The notes beneath the pieces were generated by a model. The model saw only the letters and a program-made list of their open reading frames with translations, did not search any database and was not told where the DNA came from. From Gnetum montanum (Eukaryota; Streptophyta; Gnetopsida; Gnetales; Gnetaceae), in contig MNCI01024076.1 in NCBI GenBank assembly GCA_015680685.1, positions 1 through 64,000 of the forward strand: a stretch of DNA of 64,000 bases. Reading direction: 5' to 3'. This document shows positions 34,440 to 47,680 of this stretch, piece by piece. How positions within the stretch are numbered: the first letter of the stretch is position 1; each line of letters begins with the position of its first letter. Position numbers and translations under genes: made by a program.

Positions 34440-36060
34440 TTGTAACTCTAGGTGCTATGCTCATCCTGCGTTATGCACGAGACACGAGACAGCTCTGTGT
34501 TACACACGAGGCATGGAAAGCTCAAGAGGGTGATGTGTCCTTCAACCTGGAAAGGTATAAATAGGGGTTTCACCATAGTAAACCTTTCATTTTCAAGGTT
34601 AAAGTAGCAGTCACTGAGCGTAGCACGGCTAAGGCAAAGGGAGATAGAGCATAGTAATGAAAAAGGGGAAGCTAGAGCATAATAGAGAGGAAAGGAGAAT
34701 GCAAGAGCATAGCAACCAACCATAACATGTTCTTGCTAAACATCCAACATCAACATCCACCTTCTATACCCAACTTTGGATAAAGACTCTAGATAAGTTT
34801 GCCTTCATGCAAGGCGTGGTGGATGATATGATAGATCATATAAAACAAATGGACCCAAAGATTAGTATTCCTACCTTATTATTATTATTATTATTATTAT
34901 TATTTATTTTCTACTAATTTTCCTTTTTGTAATTTGTGACGAACATTATTTTGCCTATTATGGAATGATAGGCTCACAACTTAAATGGGACCTAAATAGA
35001 GTAGTCTAGGTTGATGTCGTACCTAAGTTTCCCCCTAAAGTGGGGCAAGTGCCTCATTGTGTGTATGATGAGGCAAGAAAATGCACACTATACTCTACAA
35101 CTGCATTGTGAGAGTGCAAGCATGTCAATGAGCACCTGTGGAGACAAGTGTAGGAGCTTCAGGAAAAGGAGGCAAACTAGGAGGTAAGACTGGAGGACCT
35201 ATAGTCTCGCTATGACTTCTTGGTAGCACGTGACAAGCTAGATGGTAGCTTTCGTACAGTTGAAATTAATTATGCTAGGTACTAGTTAGCTTTTTGGGTT
35301 AAGAACGAGGCCACCTACGAGGTGATTGAGCAACGACTATAGATGGACCTATTAGCATGAAAAAATCAAGATTGGAAGGACTATAGCATGAAAGTGTACC
35401 AGTGGGGCCAAAATCAAAAGAATCACAAGCACCACTACAAGCAAGAACATGAAGTGTACCATAAAAAGTACTAAGAGGAGTATGTGGAGCATCGATGCTA
35501 AGAGATATTCCTTGACATATTTGGTGCAACATAGGCTTACAAGCTATTTCCAAGCAATGCAGTGGTTAGTGAAACCTCAAAAAGACAGATTGTGTTACAT
35601 TCTAGAGAGGTAACCTCTACAACGTTTTCACTGGGGCCACCTTCATGAATGGCCATAGAAAAAGGAAAAACCCTCATGGGCATTGACATTAGCGAGAAGG
35701 ACTGGACACGATTGTCGGAGGATGAAATCCTCTAACACCTAGAGTCTAGCCTTGACAGGATGTTCTTAGACATGGATGCAAGTCCTTCTTAGGTTGGTTT
35801 AGTTTGCATTATTTTTATCTACTTTATTATAATTTTTTATGTCACCTCATTTGTTGGCTAATTTATTATTTTATTTTTATTTGATGTAGGTTCTGGGTGA
35901 TGGTGTGGGCCCCAGTGGAGTGGTGGATGAAGAGAAAGAGGAAGAGCCCTAGCCCCCATCACACACTGTAGGCTAAAATACCTAAGATGTAGCCCTATTA
36001 TCAAGCAGTTTTGCATTTTTGAAGATTTTATGTTTTGGATGTAATCTTGAACTTCATACA
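34440..36060 (+). other. Gene-like unit on the opposite strand inside element D, function unknown
   Basis: The plus strand has a TATA box (TATAAATA, 34556-34563), an ATG at 34807 (MQGVVDDMIDHIKQMDPKIS), a possible intron containing a (TTA)n run (34878-34905) and ending TGATAG at 34974, a long exon to 35792 and a second possible intron 35793-35889. The long exon reads WDLNRVV, YDEARKCTLYSTTAL, LEDL, SRYDFLVARDKLDGSFRTVE, IFLDIFGAT and DWTRLSEDEIL, broken by stops mostly at Gln codons. After the second intron it reads VLGDGVGPSGVVDEEKEEEP. GAGCATAG/GAGCGTAGC words around the TATA box match those in D's LTRs. It may be an antisense accessory gene of the element or captured host sequence. Confidence 0.45.
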
Positions 36061-36164
36061 TTACTGATAATTTAATGGAAATTTGATAATTATTTTCTTC
36101 TAATTTTGTTTTATTGTTATAATTTTATCTTATGTTTTGATTAATGTAATTAGGCCCCTTGTGG

Positions 36165-36240
36165 TCCCCATGCTAGTTTAAGGCCATTGTGGAAGGGCCA
36201 TTGCTAGTTTAAGGCCATTTCGGGCCATTGCTTGTTTAAG
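36165..36240. repeat. Second small block of TAGTTTAAGG repeats in element D
   Basis: Three units, each TGCTAGTTTAAGGCCATT or TGCTTGTTTAAGG, matching the larger array at 32950-33262 in the same direction. The two blocks bracket RT, the integrase end and the opposite-strand unit. Confidence 0.55.
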
Positions 36241-36419
36241 GTGATTAGATGTTAGCATGTGGACCAAGGCCTTGTGATGAGCAAAAGAGGTCATAATCAA
36301 GTTGTATAGGCTCAAAGCTATGTTTTTTTTAATTTAGAGCCTATTTAACTTGTGCCAACGTGTCCAAGAAATCATTTTTGTCATTTTTTGTTTTAGTGGC
36401 TTTTACCTCTTCTATGTGT

Positions 36420-38150
36420 CCTAAGAGATAAATCTCCCAAGGAGGAGATTTAAATTTTGGTTTTGTAGTGGGCCTTCGATCCTCAATGCATTTATGTTCA
36501 TAGTTTCAGATGATGAGACTATGGGAATGGTTGATAAGGGGGTGGGCTTAAGAGGACCTATCTCCATGTGTTCCCTGATCATTTTGTTAGCAAGATGCTC
36601 ATCATGTCTCTTAAGGTATGATTTTGGATGGGCATGTGGCAATGTAGTTCCCATCACTGAACCTTGAGCAGGCCGGGAGTCTACATGTCTTGACACCCTA
36701 ATCAAAAAAGGTGTTTAGGTTGCCGTTTCCGTAATGTGCTATAGGACCCTAACCATGAAAGGTGTTATGGGTGCTCAAGGTGATGCTTTGATGATGAAAG
36801 GGAACTGTATTCTAGTCAACATTGAGGCCCCAACATCACCATAGGGTACACAAACCACAAATGGTTCATGTTCTAGCTCTACATTATCATTAACACTAAT
36901 AGCATTGATAATGTAACTTGCATTACTACTATTGAGTGGGTCCTTGTAGACCTTCATGGATTGGTTTTCTAGTCATACAAGATTGCTTTTGTCAAGGACT
37001 AGTTTGCCTTGATCAATCATGCATTGGATGTTGTCTTTCAATGCCAAGTAGTAGTCTGTGTCATGGCCATGCAACTGATGATAGTTGTAGAATCAGTCCA
37101 ATCTAAAATTTTTAGGGATCAGTGGCTCATTTGGCATAGCCACAGAAGGGTTTTGGAGGATCTCATAATACCTCTCATGGCATTTTCATGCATCCTTTGA
37201 CATTGTTTTGTGTTGAATATGCCCAACCCCAACCAGCTAATCCAAAAGTTCAAATAGCTTAATGGGCAAAGTGGTGTACTTTAATAAATCCTTGCACTTA
37301 AAGTTTGGCATTTGGGAAGCTTGCCCCATAGCCACTAATGATGTAGGCTAGTTGGTTCCTGTGGTGCCAAAACTCAATGCCTTGTTGTTATTAGCTAGGG
37401 CCTTAGGTACCTTGGCCATTGGCTTGTTGTTGGATTTGGGTTCATCAATCACAGCTGCAATAGTTGTTGTTGCCTTTCCTTTTTCTTTGTCCTTTTTTGT
37501 ATATGCATTTTTGTAGGCCACATAGGTTGGGTCCTTACAGGCTTCTACCACATCTTGTATGCTCTTTGTTTGAGCAAAAGCTTGGTTGAGAGAACATGGG
37601 GCTAAGTAGTATAGCTTTGACTTGATAAAGTCATTTACTATGCCCTTAAAGATAGCCAGAAGGTGAATTTTTGCTATTGGTTCACGAATTTTGTTAAGGG
37701 AAGCACTCCAACATTATATAAATTTTTGCACTGGCTCTAGTGCCCCTTGCTTGATGTTCATTAACTTTTCTAAGGTGGCCTCGGGCATTAAGTTATACTT
37801 GAAACAAGATACAAATTGGCTTAGCAACTCCTCTAAAGTTGAAATGGAAGCTCTAGGAAGTGCATGGTACCAATCAAGAGCTTTTCCAGTTAGGGACATG
37901 GAAAAGATGTAGATGATTGTGTGTGGCCATGCTTGCAAAAGCAAGCACTCAGAATGGAAAGTTACCAAGTGGGTGTTGGGGTTCCCCTTGTCGTTGTATT
38001 TTGTGAATTGGAGAAGTTGGACCATAGGAGAAAAGTTAGTGGTAGGACTACAAGACTAATGGGATCATCTTGATAGAATTCCATTACATGGACTACTTTC
38101 AAGTTGGATGATTTAAGCTGCCTAACCTCCTTTGTGAAAGTTTGGATGAG
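36420..38150 (-). pseudogene. gag and gag-protease linker of element D
   Basis: The minus-strand frame 38025-37714 reads MVQLLQFTKYNDKGNPNTHL, then MSLTGKALDWYHALPRASIS and TLEELLSQFVSCFKYNLMPE. This is a standard retrotransposon gag core (conserved Trp-Tyr, then F-x3-F). The linker at 36957-36775 reads NDNVELEHEPFVV, then FPFIIKASP, with stops. No active protease motif could be seen. Confidence 0.75.
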
Positions 38151-39546
38151 TTGGAATGCTTATCCCAAACTCAGAGATGCCATAGAGGGTTGCACTGGTT
38201 GTGTTATTGGTGATCCTGTTGAAGTGACCCATAGCCCTATCGTGGGTTGTGCCACCACATGTGATGCTTGTTGAGTTAGTTTTTGCATGTATTGTGACAT
38301 GTGTGACAACTATGTCATGGATGTAAAGGTAGCATCCCACCATGCGGTTGAGGCTTGGGCTATTGTTGGCAGTGCGACTAAGATGGCTAGGATAAAGGGC
38401 ATTTGGCCTATCTACAACTGAAATATGGGTGTTGTGTGCACAAATGGTAGTGTCTACATCATGGATGTTGCTAGGGAAGGTTGCACAAGCTATGAGGAGA
38501 TGACAAAGGGGATAGTGGCAAAAGGTCTTGCACTTTGTTATGAATGCAGGACTTGGTGGCTAGCTACCATAGGTAGGGACTTAGGTTGTGGAAGTGTCAC
38601 TGTTACCTGAAATAAGGTAGAGGACTATGACTAGTGCAACACAAAAGTAGAGGCAAGTTGTTGGATAGAGGCATAAAATGGGACATTATTGTCTGAATCA
38701 GACTCAAGCTCCTCCTACCCATCCTGCAAAGGCTCAACATAGTTTGATATTGCATGTTGTTTTTTCAGCCCACTCACCCTAATAAGTTGGTTTAGGATCC
38801 ACTTAAAGTTGTCGATGAGTGTGATGACTACATCAGGGGTGGGAAAAAACTCCTTCCCATTTCAATGAATGATTTAAAAATTGCACTTTACTTCTATTTC
38901 TTAATGGTCTAATGGTAGGCCTACTTGAAGCTTTGCATAAAGAAAGTTATATCGTTCGTTATCTAATGCCCTATATTCAGGTAATTGATTATATATTCTA
39001 AGAGACTATCATTGTTCTTGTACTAGACTAAGTGGTTACTCAATGTCTCCCACCTGTTGAATGGGCAACCCACCTCCATGCTCAAGGCATAGGTTGAGAT
39101 GTTGACGGGATTCATGTTGCTGTGTAGAAAAATGTAAGAGAAGAAGGTGCTAGTAAAAACATTTAAGTACAAAAAATGTTAAAAGAAAATGACTAAGTAT
39201 GCAAACTATGAAAATAGGCCAAAAATGACTAACTTTGGAAATGCTATGAAAACATGACTATCTCTAGTGTTACACTCATTATGCTTAGAGGAATTGTTAC
39301 ACTCTTTAGAACACTTAGAGCTTGACATGACACACATAGTTGGGCTTTTCATCCTATGGGGTTCAAGGGGAATCGATAACTAGGACCATTCTACACCAAC
39401 CAAAATGCAGATAACTCCTATGCTAGCCTATGATCTAGCTACTGTCGTGGAAAGTCCATAGGGGTATTACATCTATGCTAGCTTACCACTAGTGATGAAG
39501 GTGTAGAAAACACATGGGACTACCCTTGAACACAGAAGGAATGGGA
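38151..39546 (-). other. Leader and 5' end of gag of element D
   Basis: No clear domain. It lies between the primer site and the recognisable gag core and may hold the gag N-terminus and untranslated leader. Confidence 0.45.
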
Positions 39547-39565
39547 GGCCCTCCTTCTAGCACAA
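39547..39565 (-). other. Primer binding site of element D
   Basis: The minus strand reads TTGTGCTAGAAGGAGGGCC, five bases from the LTR end. It resembles the TGGCGCTAGAAGGAGGG-type primer site I recall from several Tat-lineage elements; the tRNA is not identified. Confidence 0.6.
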
Positions 39566-39570
39566 AAAAT

Positions 39571-41495
39571 AGTGACATTTGAAAATTTCAGTGGCTAAAA
39601 CATTGAGAAGTTAGCAAGTGTAAAGCCTAACCTCAAATCTGTGTGAGGGCCAAGCTGGGAAACGAAAGTGTCCTAAATAGTTTGGTCAATCAAACGAGGA
39701 CTTATGTAGTGTTAGAACAACCATTTGTAAGAGGGTCTTGTAAAGCGTTACTTGCAAACACTAGGACAACAAATAAGAGCATAACAGAGAGTCTCAACTT
39801 GAAAATAGTGATGTGAGCATGCAAATATGTATTGAATAGCACAGAAATGGAAGATTTATGCTTAATATTAGAGAAAAAATGCTTAGAAAAGAAATGAAAT
39901 AGATCTTGAGAACAAAGAAATGCACCATCCCAAAACTGTGAAGTGCAACTTTTGCTAAATAGGAGGTGAGAATGGTATGAGGTATCAGTTAGGCATAGTG
40001 GTAGCATCGTGGTGGAGTCATAGTCTTTGGAACATCTGGGATGCGAAGCTAATGGCTACAAGGAAGGCTAAATCTACTAGGTTGGTTGTCGTCGTGTTCT
40101 ATTAGTACAATGATAAATTATGTTATGGGAGGCACCAAAGTGTGAAGCTTAAGTGCTCAGATGCAGGAGTGTCAAGGATGCTTAGACAATTAAAATGCTC
40201 AAGGATCTCTTGCTTTGCCAACCCCTAGAGTACTAGTCTTCGGGGTATTTATAGGGCTAGTTTTAATGTGAAATGTAGATCGGATGCCACATGGCATGGG
40301 TGCCACATTGCACGAGCATAGATGTTGTTACATTGACATATTACACTCTCATGAGAGTAACAAAGTGTTACACTTTGAAGGATAGAAATAGGTACCTAGA
40401 TACTACAGAACTGTGACCACACTACTAGGACTACATGTGCTAGAGTTCAAGAGATTGCAATGTACCTGCAAATAGTGTCAAAATAATGCAACTTGGAGAC
40501 TACGCTTTGGGACTATGTCTTGCCCCTCTTTTGAGTAGGGTTAAGCATTGGGACAATTGTGGGAATCAATGGGGGATGCAAAAGAAATGTAAACTACTAA
40601 TCTTAGCTACTGGAGGGACGTCAGAGTTGGGAAGAAGGTTGATGCCAATTTTTAAAGGCTTTTGGAGGCTATGAAAGGTTTTTCTCAAGTGTTAAGCTGG
40701 CTACACTCTAGAGCATAACACAACACTTAGTGAAAATTTGCAACATTTTGATTTTTTCACATTGGTTACATTGGCTATGCTGGAGAGCATAGCAAGGACA
40801 CTTAGCCAAATTTTGATAAAATATACAATCTTCCTTCATGGCATGCTAGCTATGCTCTAAGGTATAGTAGGATGGGCAGCCTTAGAAATTAGAAAATATC
40901 TCAAATGTGTCTTCTATGTCAAGCTAGCTTGACATATCCTTGTCCAACACTTTGGCAAAACTAGGCACTAGAACTTAAGTCATGCTAACTACACTATGGA
41001 GTGTAGCAGAGCGTAGCAACCCAAAAGATAGAAAATTTGTCAAACTATATTGTCCATCCTAAGCACTTTAAACAAACTCTAGCCTAGTACTTGGGCGAGC
41101 TGGTGACTGGGACATATGTCAAGCTGGGTACGCTAGCAATCATAGCAAGTGTGACAACCCAATAGATAGAAAATTTGCTAAACTATTTTGCCCATCCTAA
41201 GCAACCCTTGACCACTTCTGCCTTGACACTTGGGCAAACTAGCCATGGAAGTGTGTGCTACTTTAGCTATGTTGGGGAGCATAGTAGCTAGACTAAGAGC
41301 ATAGCAAGACACTTAATAAAAATTTTCATGAAACTATTGTTGACACTTAGAAAAATCTTGCAAAACAGGGCTCAATGTGTGCTATGCTTGCTACTCTATA
41401 GAGCATAACACGCATACTTAGGAAAATTTGGTAAGTTTTGACACTTAGACAAATTTGCTACTGAACTAAAAAAGCCTAAAAATGGTGGTGTTTCA
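39571..41495 (-). repeat. 5' LTR of element D (1925 bp)
   Basis: Homologous end to end with 29463-31384. The left terminal base is A where TG is expected. TATA box is the complement of 40246-40253. It keeps the palindrome ACTCTCATGAGAGT (40345-40358) followed by CAAAGTGTTACACTTTG (40361-40377), itself a near-perfect inverted repeat. Confidence 0.9.
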
Positions 41496-41500
41496 TATGG
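41496..41500. repeat. Target site duplication TATGG, right copy (element D)
   Basis: Exact match of 29458-29462, directly after the LTR terminus TTTCA. Confidence 0.8.
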
Positions 41501-43046
41501 AACTTTAAAAATTGACATTGAATAACTTACCATTGGATACTAGGTGGACATGAAAACCCTTAGAAGACTTCTTTCTCATGCCTAAATAGGCCTATCATGG
41601 AGAATATGAACCAAACTATCCTATAGGAATCCCTAGTATCATTAGTGTTTCTGAGCCTTCTTTACCTTATCAAGAAAATGGGAAAATATTTGAAGACACT
41701 AGTTCTCCTTGAGAGTAGCCTCACAAAGCATATGTTCCAACATATCCAAATAAGTATCCTTTGAATTAGGATTATCAAACATACAAGCACACACAAAAAA
41801 CTAGTCACATCATACAATAGTGCTAATAAAAAAAAGCTTAAAACTTTGAAGAAATACAACAAACATGATTGAGAAATTATACTTTGAGACTATAACATGA
41901 GTGTTGGTAGAATTGAACAAACTTCAGATGTGATTAGAATCCAAAAATAATGTGGTATCTACATTGAATAATTTTTAAGGATGATCCCTCTATAAATAGT
42001 CTAACTCCTTGCATTGGATATCCCATGTCCTACTTACCTCATTTACTATTATGTTAATATCACTTGGGTGTTAGATTACATATTCCAATGGCCTTGCAAT
42101 GATCCCATGATAGATAGTTAGGATGTGAACTGATGCTTCTTTGCATTTTCTTTGCTTCATTTTTAGACTTGGACAAGCAATTGTGAGCTCATGTGACCCA
42201 TAGTTGCCCATAGTTTAGGGTCTTAAGCTAGAATTTAATTTCCAATGAGTTGTGAACTCACCAAAGAAATAATGTCTATTCTACGATCACTTTGAGTCAA
42301 TTTTTAGAAGATAGAGGATTAAGGAACAAGTGGAGTTAGCTTTGAATAGAGATGGAGATAACATAGGAAGTTGAATTTTGTGTTTGTCAAGGCACTGCAT
42401 GCTCATGTGATTCACATGAGCTTGTAACATAGAGTTTCTTCTAAAAGTGGTTCCAACCACTTACAACAAATATTTTAACAGAAGACTAAATCCATTAGTA
42501 TGAGTTCCTAAGACTTGCACTCCTATTACAATCATAATGGATCTTTTCGCCTAATTGGTCACTTTACCATCAGGATTTGAATACTTGATCATTGGAAATG
42601 ATTAAGTGAGACTGCTAATCAATGTTCCTCATAGTAGTTGACTAACCTAATGACTCTTCTTTTGGTAGGAAGTTATAACCTAACTACAACTCACACCTAG
42701 GTGGCAACTATTAACCACAAGTTATTGCAAGCATCAATTGAAGCTTTTTTTTTTCTTTTTTTTTTTTGCACTAGATTGAAGCAAAACTGTAAGAGGAGTA
42801 GAAGAGAATGATATACCCAGAGAAATTTTGAAAATAGAGAATTTAATTTTGTTAGATGATATTATTATAGTGAGATTGTTGTATTGAGATTGAATAATAA
42901 GATAGTTATTTCTTTTATCAAGAGTGAATTAATATTAAGTTTTATTTACCATAATTTTGGTAACTTAACTCCACATAACCCATGGTCCTCCATTTGATTG
43001 ATTTCCACATTATACAACACAAGAATCCAAGAATAATAACTTAACA
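41501..43046. other. Element D flank and probable 5' LTR of element E
   Basis: The first few hundred bases give minus-strand protein-like sequence (DNPNSKDTYLDMLEHMLCEA) that may continue remnant K. The end of the stretch (AATAACTTAACA, 43046) has the form of an LTR end four bases before a primer site. The LTR start was not found. A T-rich run lies at 42747-42768. Confidence 0.4.
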
Positions 43047-43049
43047 TTT

Positions 43050-43066
43050 TGGCTCCATTGCAATAG
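43050..43066 (+). other. Primer binding site of element E
   Basis: TGGCTCCATTGCAATAG, a diverged match to the tRNA-Asp-type site. The LTR end at 43046 (AACA) precedes it. Confidence 0.55.
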
Positions 43067-43369
43067 TTGTAGGTTATAGTGATATTTTTCATATTTAAAT
43101 TCTATTTAATTTTATGTTTCTATTTTTTTTTATCATATGTATGGATTCAAATTAGTCTTTTAGTTTGTGTATGTTATAATTATTATAATTTCAAGTGAAA
43201 TTAATTAATATGTAGATGTTTCTTCTTGATTTATAAATATTAATGATTGATGAAGCACTTATTCACACTTAATGATTCTTACAACAGATTGTGATCTTAT
43301 TATTTTTCCTTTTGTTTCTTTCTTACTTGTTATTTTATTATAGGTTTATGGTGTGAATTCATAAGAAAG

Positions 43370-45345
43370 GTCAAAGATTTGTACTTCATACTATTCCTTC
43401 TTCATATGTTCCCAAGAAATGCACTAAAAAGATTACAATGTCACCAAAATAATCATCTTCATCACAAAATTCCAGAGGTTAAGAAGGCCAAATTTCATTA
43501 TGGCAAGAAGGACCAAAAATTTCACAAGTAGATCAACAAACTCCTACAAGTATAGGCACTAGAGCTAATGTGATAAATCGACTTAATATTCTTGTTACTT
43601 TGACTACCAATGGGAGTCAGTTTTCAACCCTATTTCCTAATTCTACTCAACCTAAGTAAGTATCCATGACTATTAGTATGCCTACTGAATTTGGAATTGG
43701 TTGATTGGTTTTAAATTCTAGGAGTCAATTGTATTCTGCTCCAATCACATTGTCAATCCTCTTTTTATCCACACAGATGGTTGGTCCATCTTATTGTACT
43801 CAATTTACTCCTTCATAAGTTTATGCTATGTACCATGCTAATCCTTCTAACAATCCTTCTAATATTGTTCACCAGGAGTAATTGCATCAACAACATTTAC
43901 AAGCCAATCAACAAACCCTGTTGAATGCTTTGACACAAGCTACCCAAAACACATGGCCATTGTTGCATAATCAACTGATTTCTCACTCTCTTCCTATTTC
44001 AACATAAGTACCTATCACATCAAATATTTCTCCTATTGTTTCTCAATTGGGAGAACTTTTTGTTCATATGAATTATTCTAATATGGCTTAGATTCATTAA
44101 CCATTAGCACAACCTATCATTCTTTTTAATTCATAACCTATTCTTATGTCTTATAGCATAACTATTCTATCACCAGCACCATATCAAACTACATTTTTTC
44201 AAGTACCCAACAGGCTTAATCTAATACTTAATCATTGATGAATATTTTCCAAGGTGTTCAACTAATATTCAATGTGCAGACTTCTCAAACATAATCTATG
44301 CCTCAATCATAAATTTCACATTAAGGATTGCACCAAATACCACATCCTTTGTCTCATCATCTGGTACCTTTGGGTAATCAATATAATCAATTTTTACAAT
44401 TTTAGATCAAGTTTCTTATCAAGGAATGCCTAATCAACTTTTGTTAAAAGATTTAATGGGAAGGAAATCAATAGCTACTCTCTCCCCCCTTTTGTTACTT
44501 GTTGGACAAAGAGTTGAGATTAAAAATTTATTATCAATTCCTCAATTCTATGGTATAGATGATGAAGATCCATATCATCATATACAAGCATTTGAAACAT
44601 TGATAGTCACATGTGGTAATGATGCTATGGAACATACTAAAATAAGTGTTTTTCCTCTTACATTTAGAGATTGTGTGCTATCATGGCATAGATTGTTAAA
44701 ATAATATTCTGTTTAGTCTTGGGAATGTTTTAAGGATGAGTTTTTGAATTGATTCTTATCTTTTGCAAAAATCCACCAATATAAAAAACAACTTTTAGAA
44801 TTTCAAGGACAAAAAAAAACAAAATAAATCTTACAAATAGGCTTAGGAGCATTTTAAAGATATTAGGGTAAGGAACCATGATCATGGTTTTTTGGAATGT
44901 CAATTGTTAGGGTTTTATCTTGATGGTTTGACACCTGTTACATGGAAAAATATTGATTTGGCTTGTGGTGGTACAATTATGTGAATGACACCAGAAGTAA
45001 CATTTGATGCATTAGATTAAATAGTGGATCAAAGCAAAAGTTTACTTGTGAATAAAAAAGCTAATATAGTAGATCATACGGTGATAACAGGTTTGGCAAA
45101 ACAAATTGAGGAGGTTAATAATAAATTATTATCTTTATCTATGGCATCTATTGCTAGTGTGTAGGGAAAATCTTTCTAGTGTCCATAATAAGCATCATCA
45201 GTTCATACGAATAAGGAAATTCACAACATTAACCAATGCCATGCTAGAGGTATGGATTTTTTTTATGCTTATGTAATTTGTGAGAAGATTGACCACACTA
45301 CTCATGATTGTCCAATTTTACCATTTATTAAAGAATAAGCTAATT
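43370..45345 (+). pseudogene. gag of element E
   Basis: Gln-rich N-terminal part to about 44380, then the open frame 44426-44704: LLSIPQFYGIDDEDPYHHIQ, AFETLIVTCGNDAMEHTKIS, FPLTFRDCVLSWHRLL. It continues as SWECFKDEFLN and FLSFAKIHQYKKQLLEFQGQ, the standard gag core. A zinc-knuckle remnant at about 45273-45320 reads YVICEKIDHTTHDCPIL: the first Cys and the Gly before His have changed, and the other two Cys and the His remain. Confidence 0.8.
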
Positions 45346-46013
45346 TTATAGGAAGTTAAGGTGGATAGGAAAGAAGTTCAACTTTGTAAGGTAGGTGATG
45401 AAATTCTAATTAAAACAAAAATTACCAATTATGTTCTCCATTTTGGTTGAATTATGAAAATTATAATAACAATTTTAACCAATATTAGAGACCCAATCAA
45501 AACCATGTGTTTTAATAGAAAATGCTACAATAAAATGAAAATTTGGAACACATCTTATAGCAACAAAATGATCATATAATTAAGCCTTACAACCTAAGAA
45601 CACATTACTAGCACAAATGAAAAAGAAATTCTAATTATCAAGGAAGATAAGAATTACATATGGTTTCATTAATCAATAGAGACCAAGGTAATGTGATGAC
45701 TAGAAGAGGAAGAGTTATTGATCTTAAAACTCATTTTTAGAGGTTTGTTAAGAATAAATAATTAGAGGATGAATTTGAAAGAATCTTTGCAAAGGAACTT
45801 CCTATGAAGGAAATGCCTAATCCAAAGATTCCTTCAATTGAATCCATTACTTTTTCTTTTCTACAAGCACCTTTTCCTCATAGATTAGAATCAAATGAGG
45901 TTAATGATAAGTAACTTGAGAGCCTTTTTATAGACATCACGCTACCTGTTTCATTATTAAGTGTTATCTAAGATAACCCGCAATATGCTAAATACATTAA
46001 GAAGATTTGTTCT

Positions 46014-46500
46014 ATGAAAAAGAAAATTAAAATACCCAGGCATATTAGCCTTGTTGAAAATATCACAAATATTTTGATGCTTAGGATGTCCAAAAAGGTA
46101 GTTGAACCCAGTAGTTCTACAATTTCTTGCATGATTCCTAATAGGAAATTTTATCATGCATTAGTGGATCTAGGGCCTAGTGTGAATATTATGCCAATTC
46201 AAAGTTATCAATCATTGGATTATGATCATATTAGACCTACCAATACCATTTCTTTGGCTAATGGATCTACTATTGATTTGAAAGGTATTATTTAGGATAT
46301 TTTGGTACATGTAGATAAAGATTTGTACCCAACTAATTTCATTATGCTAGATTATTATACATATTCATTGAATAATGTTTGTCCTTTGATTTTAGATAGT
46401 CATATGTTGGTAATTATGGATGTGGTTATTTAAATGAAAATTGGATTGATGACTTTAAAATTTGCAAACATGATTTTTTTAGTCAATTTATATAACCTTG
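46014..46500 (+). pseudogene. Protease of element E
   Basis: The open frame 46014-46295 contains MIPNRKFYHALVDLGPSVNI, where DLG is the active-site triplet of Athila-type proteases (usual reading ALxDLGASVNLMP). ISLANGSTIDLKGII follows, then a stop and DILVHVDKDLYPTNFIMLDY with ILDSHMLV, the normal second half. Confidence 0.8.
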
Positions 46501-46929
46501 ACAACCAATTTTAATTTAATGAGCTTAATATGGTTAATGTTGCTATAGCAAATAAGGTTTCTTTAGAATTATATGATTGGAAAGAAGCATATAAGGTTTA
46601 ACAATTGAAGAATATAAATAGATAATTATGGATGACTGAAGAAAGCTCATATGTACTTAGGTGGAAGATGCTTTGGATGGTAAGGATTTGTGTAAGGATT
46701 TGTTGCAAGTGGTGAGAAGGTAACTTTAGATTTAAAGGAACCTCCTTCTCACTTAAAATATAGTTATGCTAAGAGAAATAAACCTTTGATTATTAGTTCA
46801 AGATTAATCATTGATCAAGAACATAGATTGATTTATGTTTTAATGAGTTCTCTTAAATCTTTTTCTTGGTCATATTTGGATCATAAGTAGGGGATTTATC
46901 CATCCATTATTCAACATCATATCCATTTG

Positions 46930-47680
46930 GAGGATGAGGCTAGACCAGAACAACAATCATGTAGGAGGCTAAACCTAGATTTGAAACAAGTGGTAGAAGA
47001 TGAACTTTTGAAATTTTTTTAGGCATGTATTATTTATTTGATTTCTAATTCTAAGTGAGTTATTCCTATTACAGTTGTGCCTAAAAAGATAAGTGGTGTA
47101 TTTACATTGATTTTCATGAATAAAAGAAATGGACAAGCAAGGATCACTCTTCACTTCCACATTTTGATCCAGTTTTAGAAAAAATCCAAGAGCATGAATT
47201 TTATTCTTTTCTTGATGATTTAAGCAATTATAATTAGATTTCAATCACCCCAAAAGATCAAAATAAAATAATGTTTACTACACCATGAGGGACTTTTGCA
47301 TGTTGATGTATGCCCTTTGGGTTTTGTAATGCTCTTGCTATATTTTAAAGGGCTATGACATTTATTTTTTAGATATAACTGATCAATTTCTTTAGGTTTT
47401 GATGGATGATTTTTCAATCTATGGTGATTTAGTCATCTTAAATTGGTCTTGCGTAGATGCATTAATAAGGGTCTTAGATTATCTTGTGAAAAATATCATT
47501 TTATGGTCTCTTCTAGTGTTGTGTTAGGCTACATTGTGAGTAAGAAGGAAATTTTAGTAGATTCTAAAAAAATAAAGACTATCTTCCATCTTGCTCCTCC
47601 CATTAATGTGAAAGGTTTACATGCATTTCTAGGATACACTGGTTTTTATAGATGATTTATCAAATATTTTTCATTATTTT
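46930..47680 (+). pseudogene. Reverse transcriptase of element E
   Basis: DLKQVVEDELLKFF, ISNSK-stop-VIPITVVPKK (Trp replaced by TGA), CPLGFVMLLL-like sequence in a shifted frame, and the catalytic box VLMDDFSIYGD at 47396-47428 with both Asp kept. The open frame 47443-47655 gives RRCINKGLRLSCEKYHFMVS, then VVLGYIVSKKEILVDSKKIK and FLGYTGFYR, the RT thumb and connection. Confidence 0.85.

Larger units (their letters stand above)
29463..41495 (-). mobile_element. LTR retrotransposon D, Tat-like, complete ends, pol mostly deleted
   Basis: 12,033 bp with 1.92-kb LTRs, TG...CA ends, exact 5-bp target duplication, primer site (39547-39565) and polypurine tract (31385-31398), all placed for minus-strand orientation. 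Minus order: 5' LTR, leader, gag (38150-37250), gag-protease linker (36960-36420), an opposite-strand gene-like unit (34440-36060), RT start (33990-33600), integrase end (33560-33270), tandem repeats (33262-32950), 3' LTR. RT core, RNase H and the integrase core are missing. The LTR copies differ by many substitutions, so the insertion is old. Confidence 0.88.
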
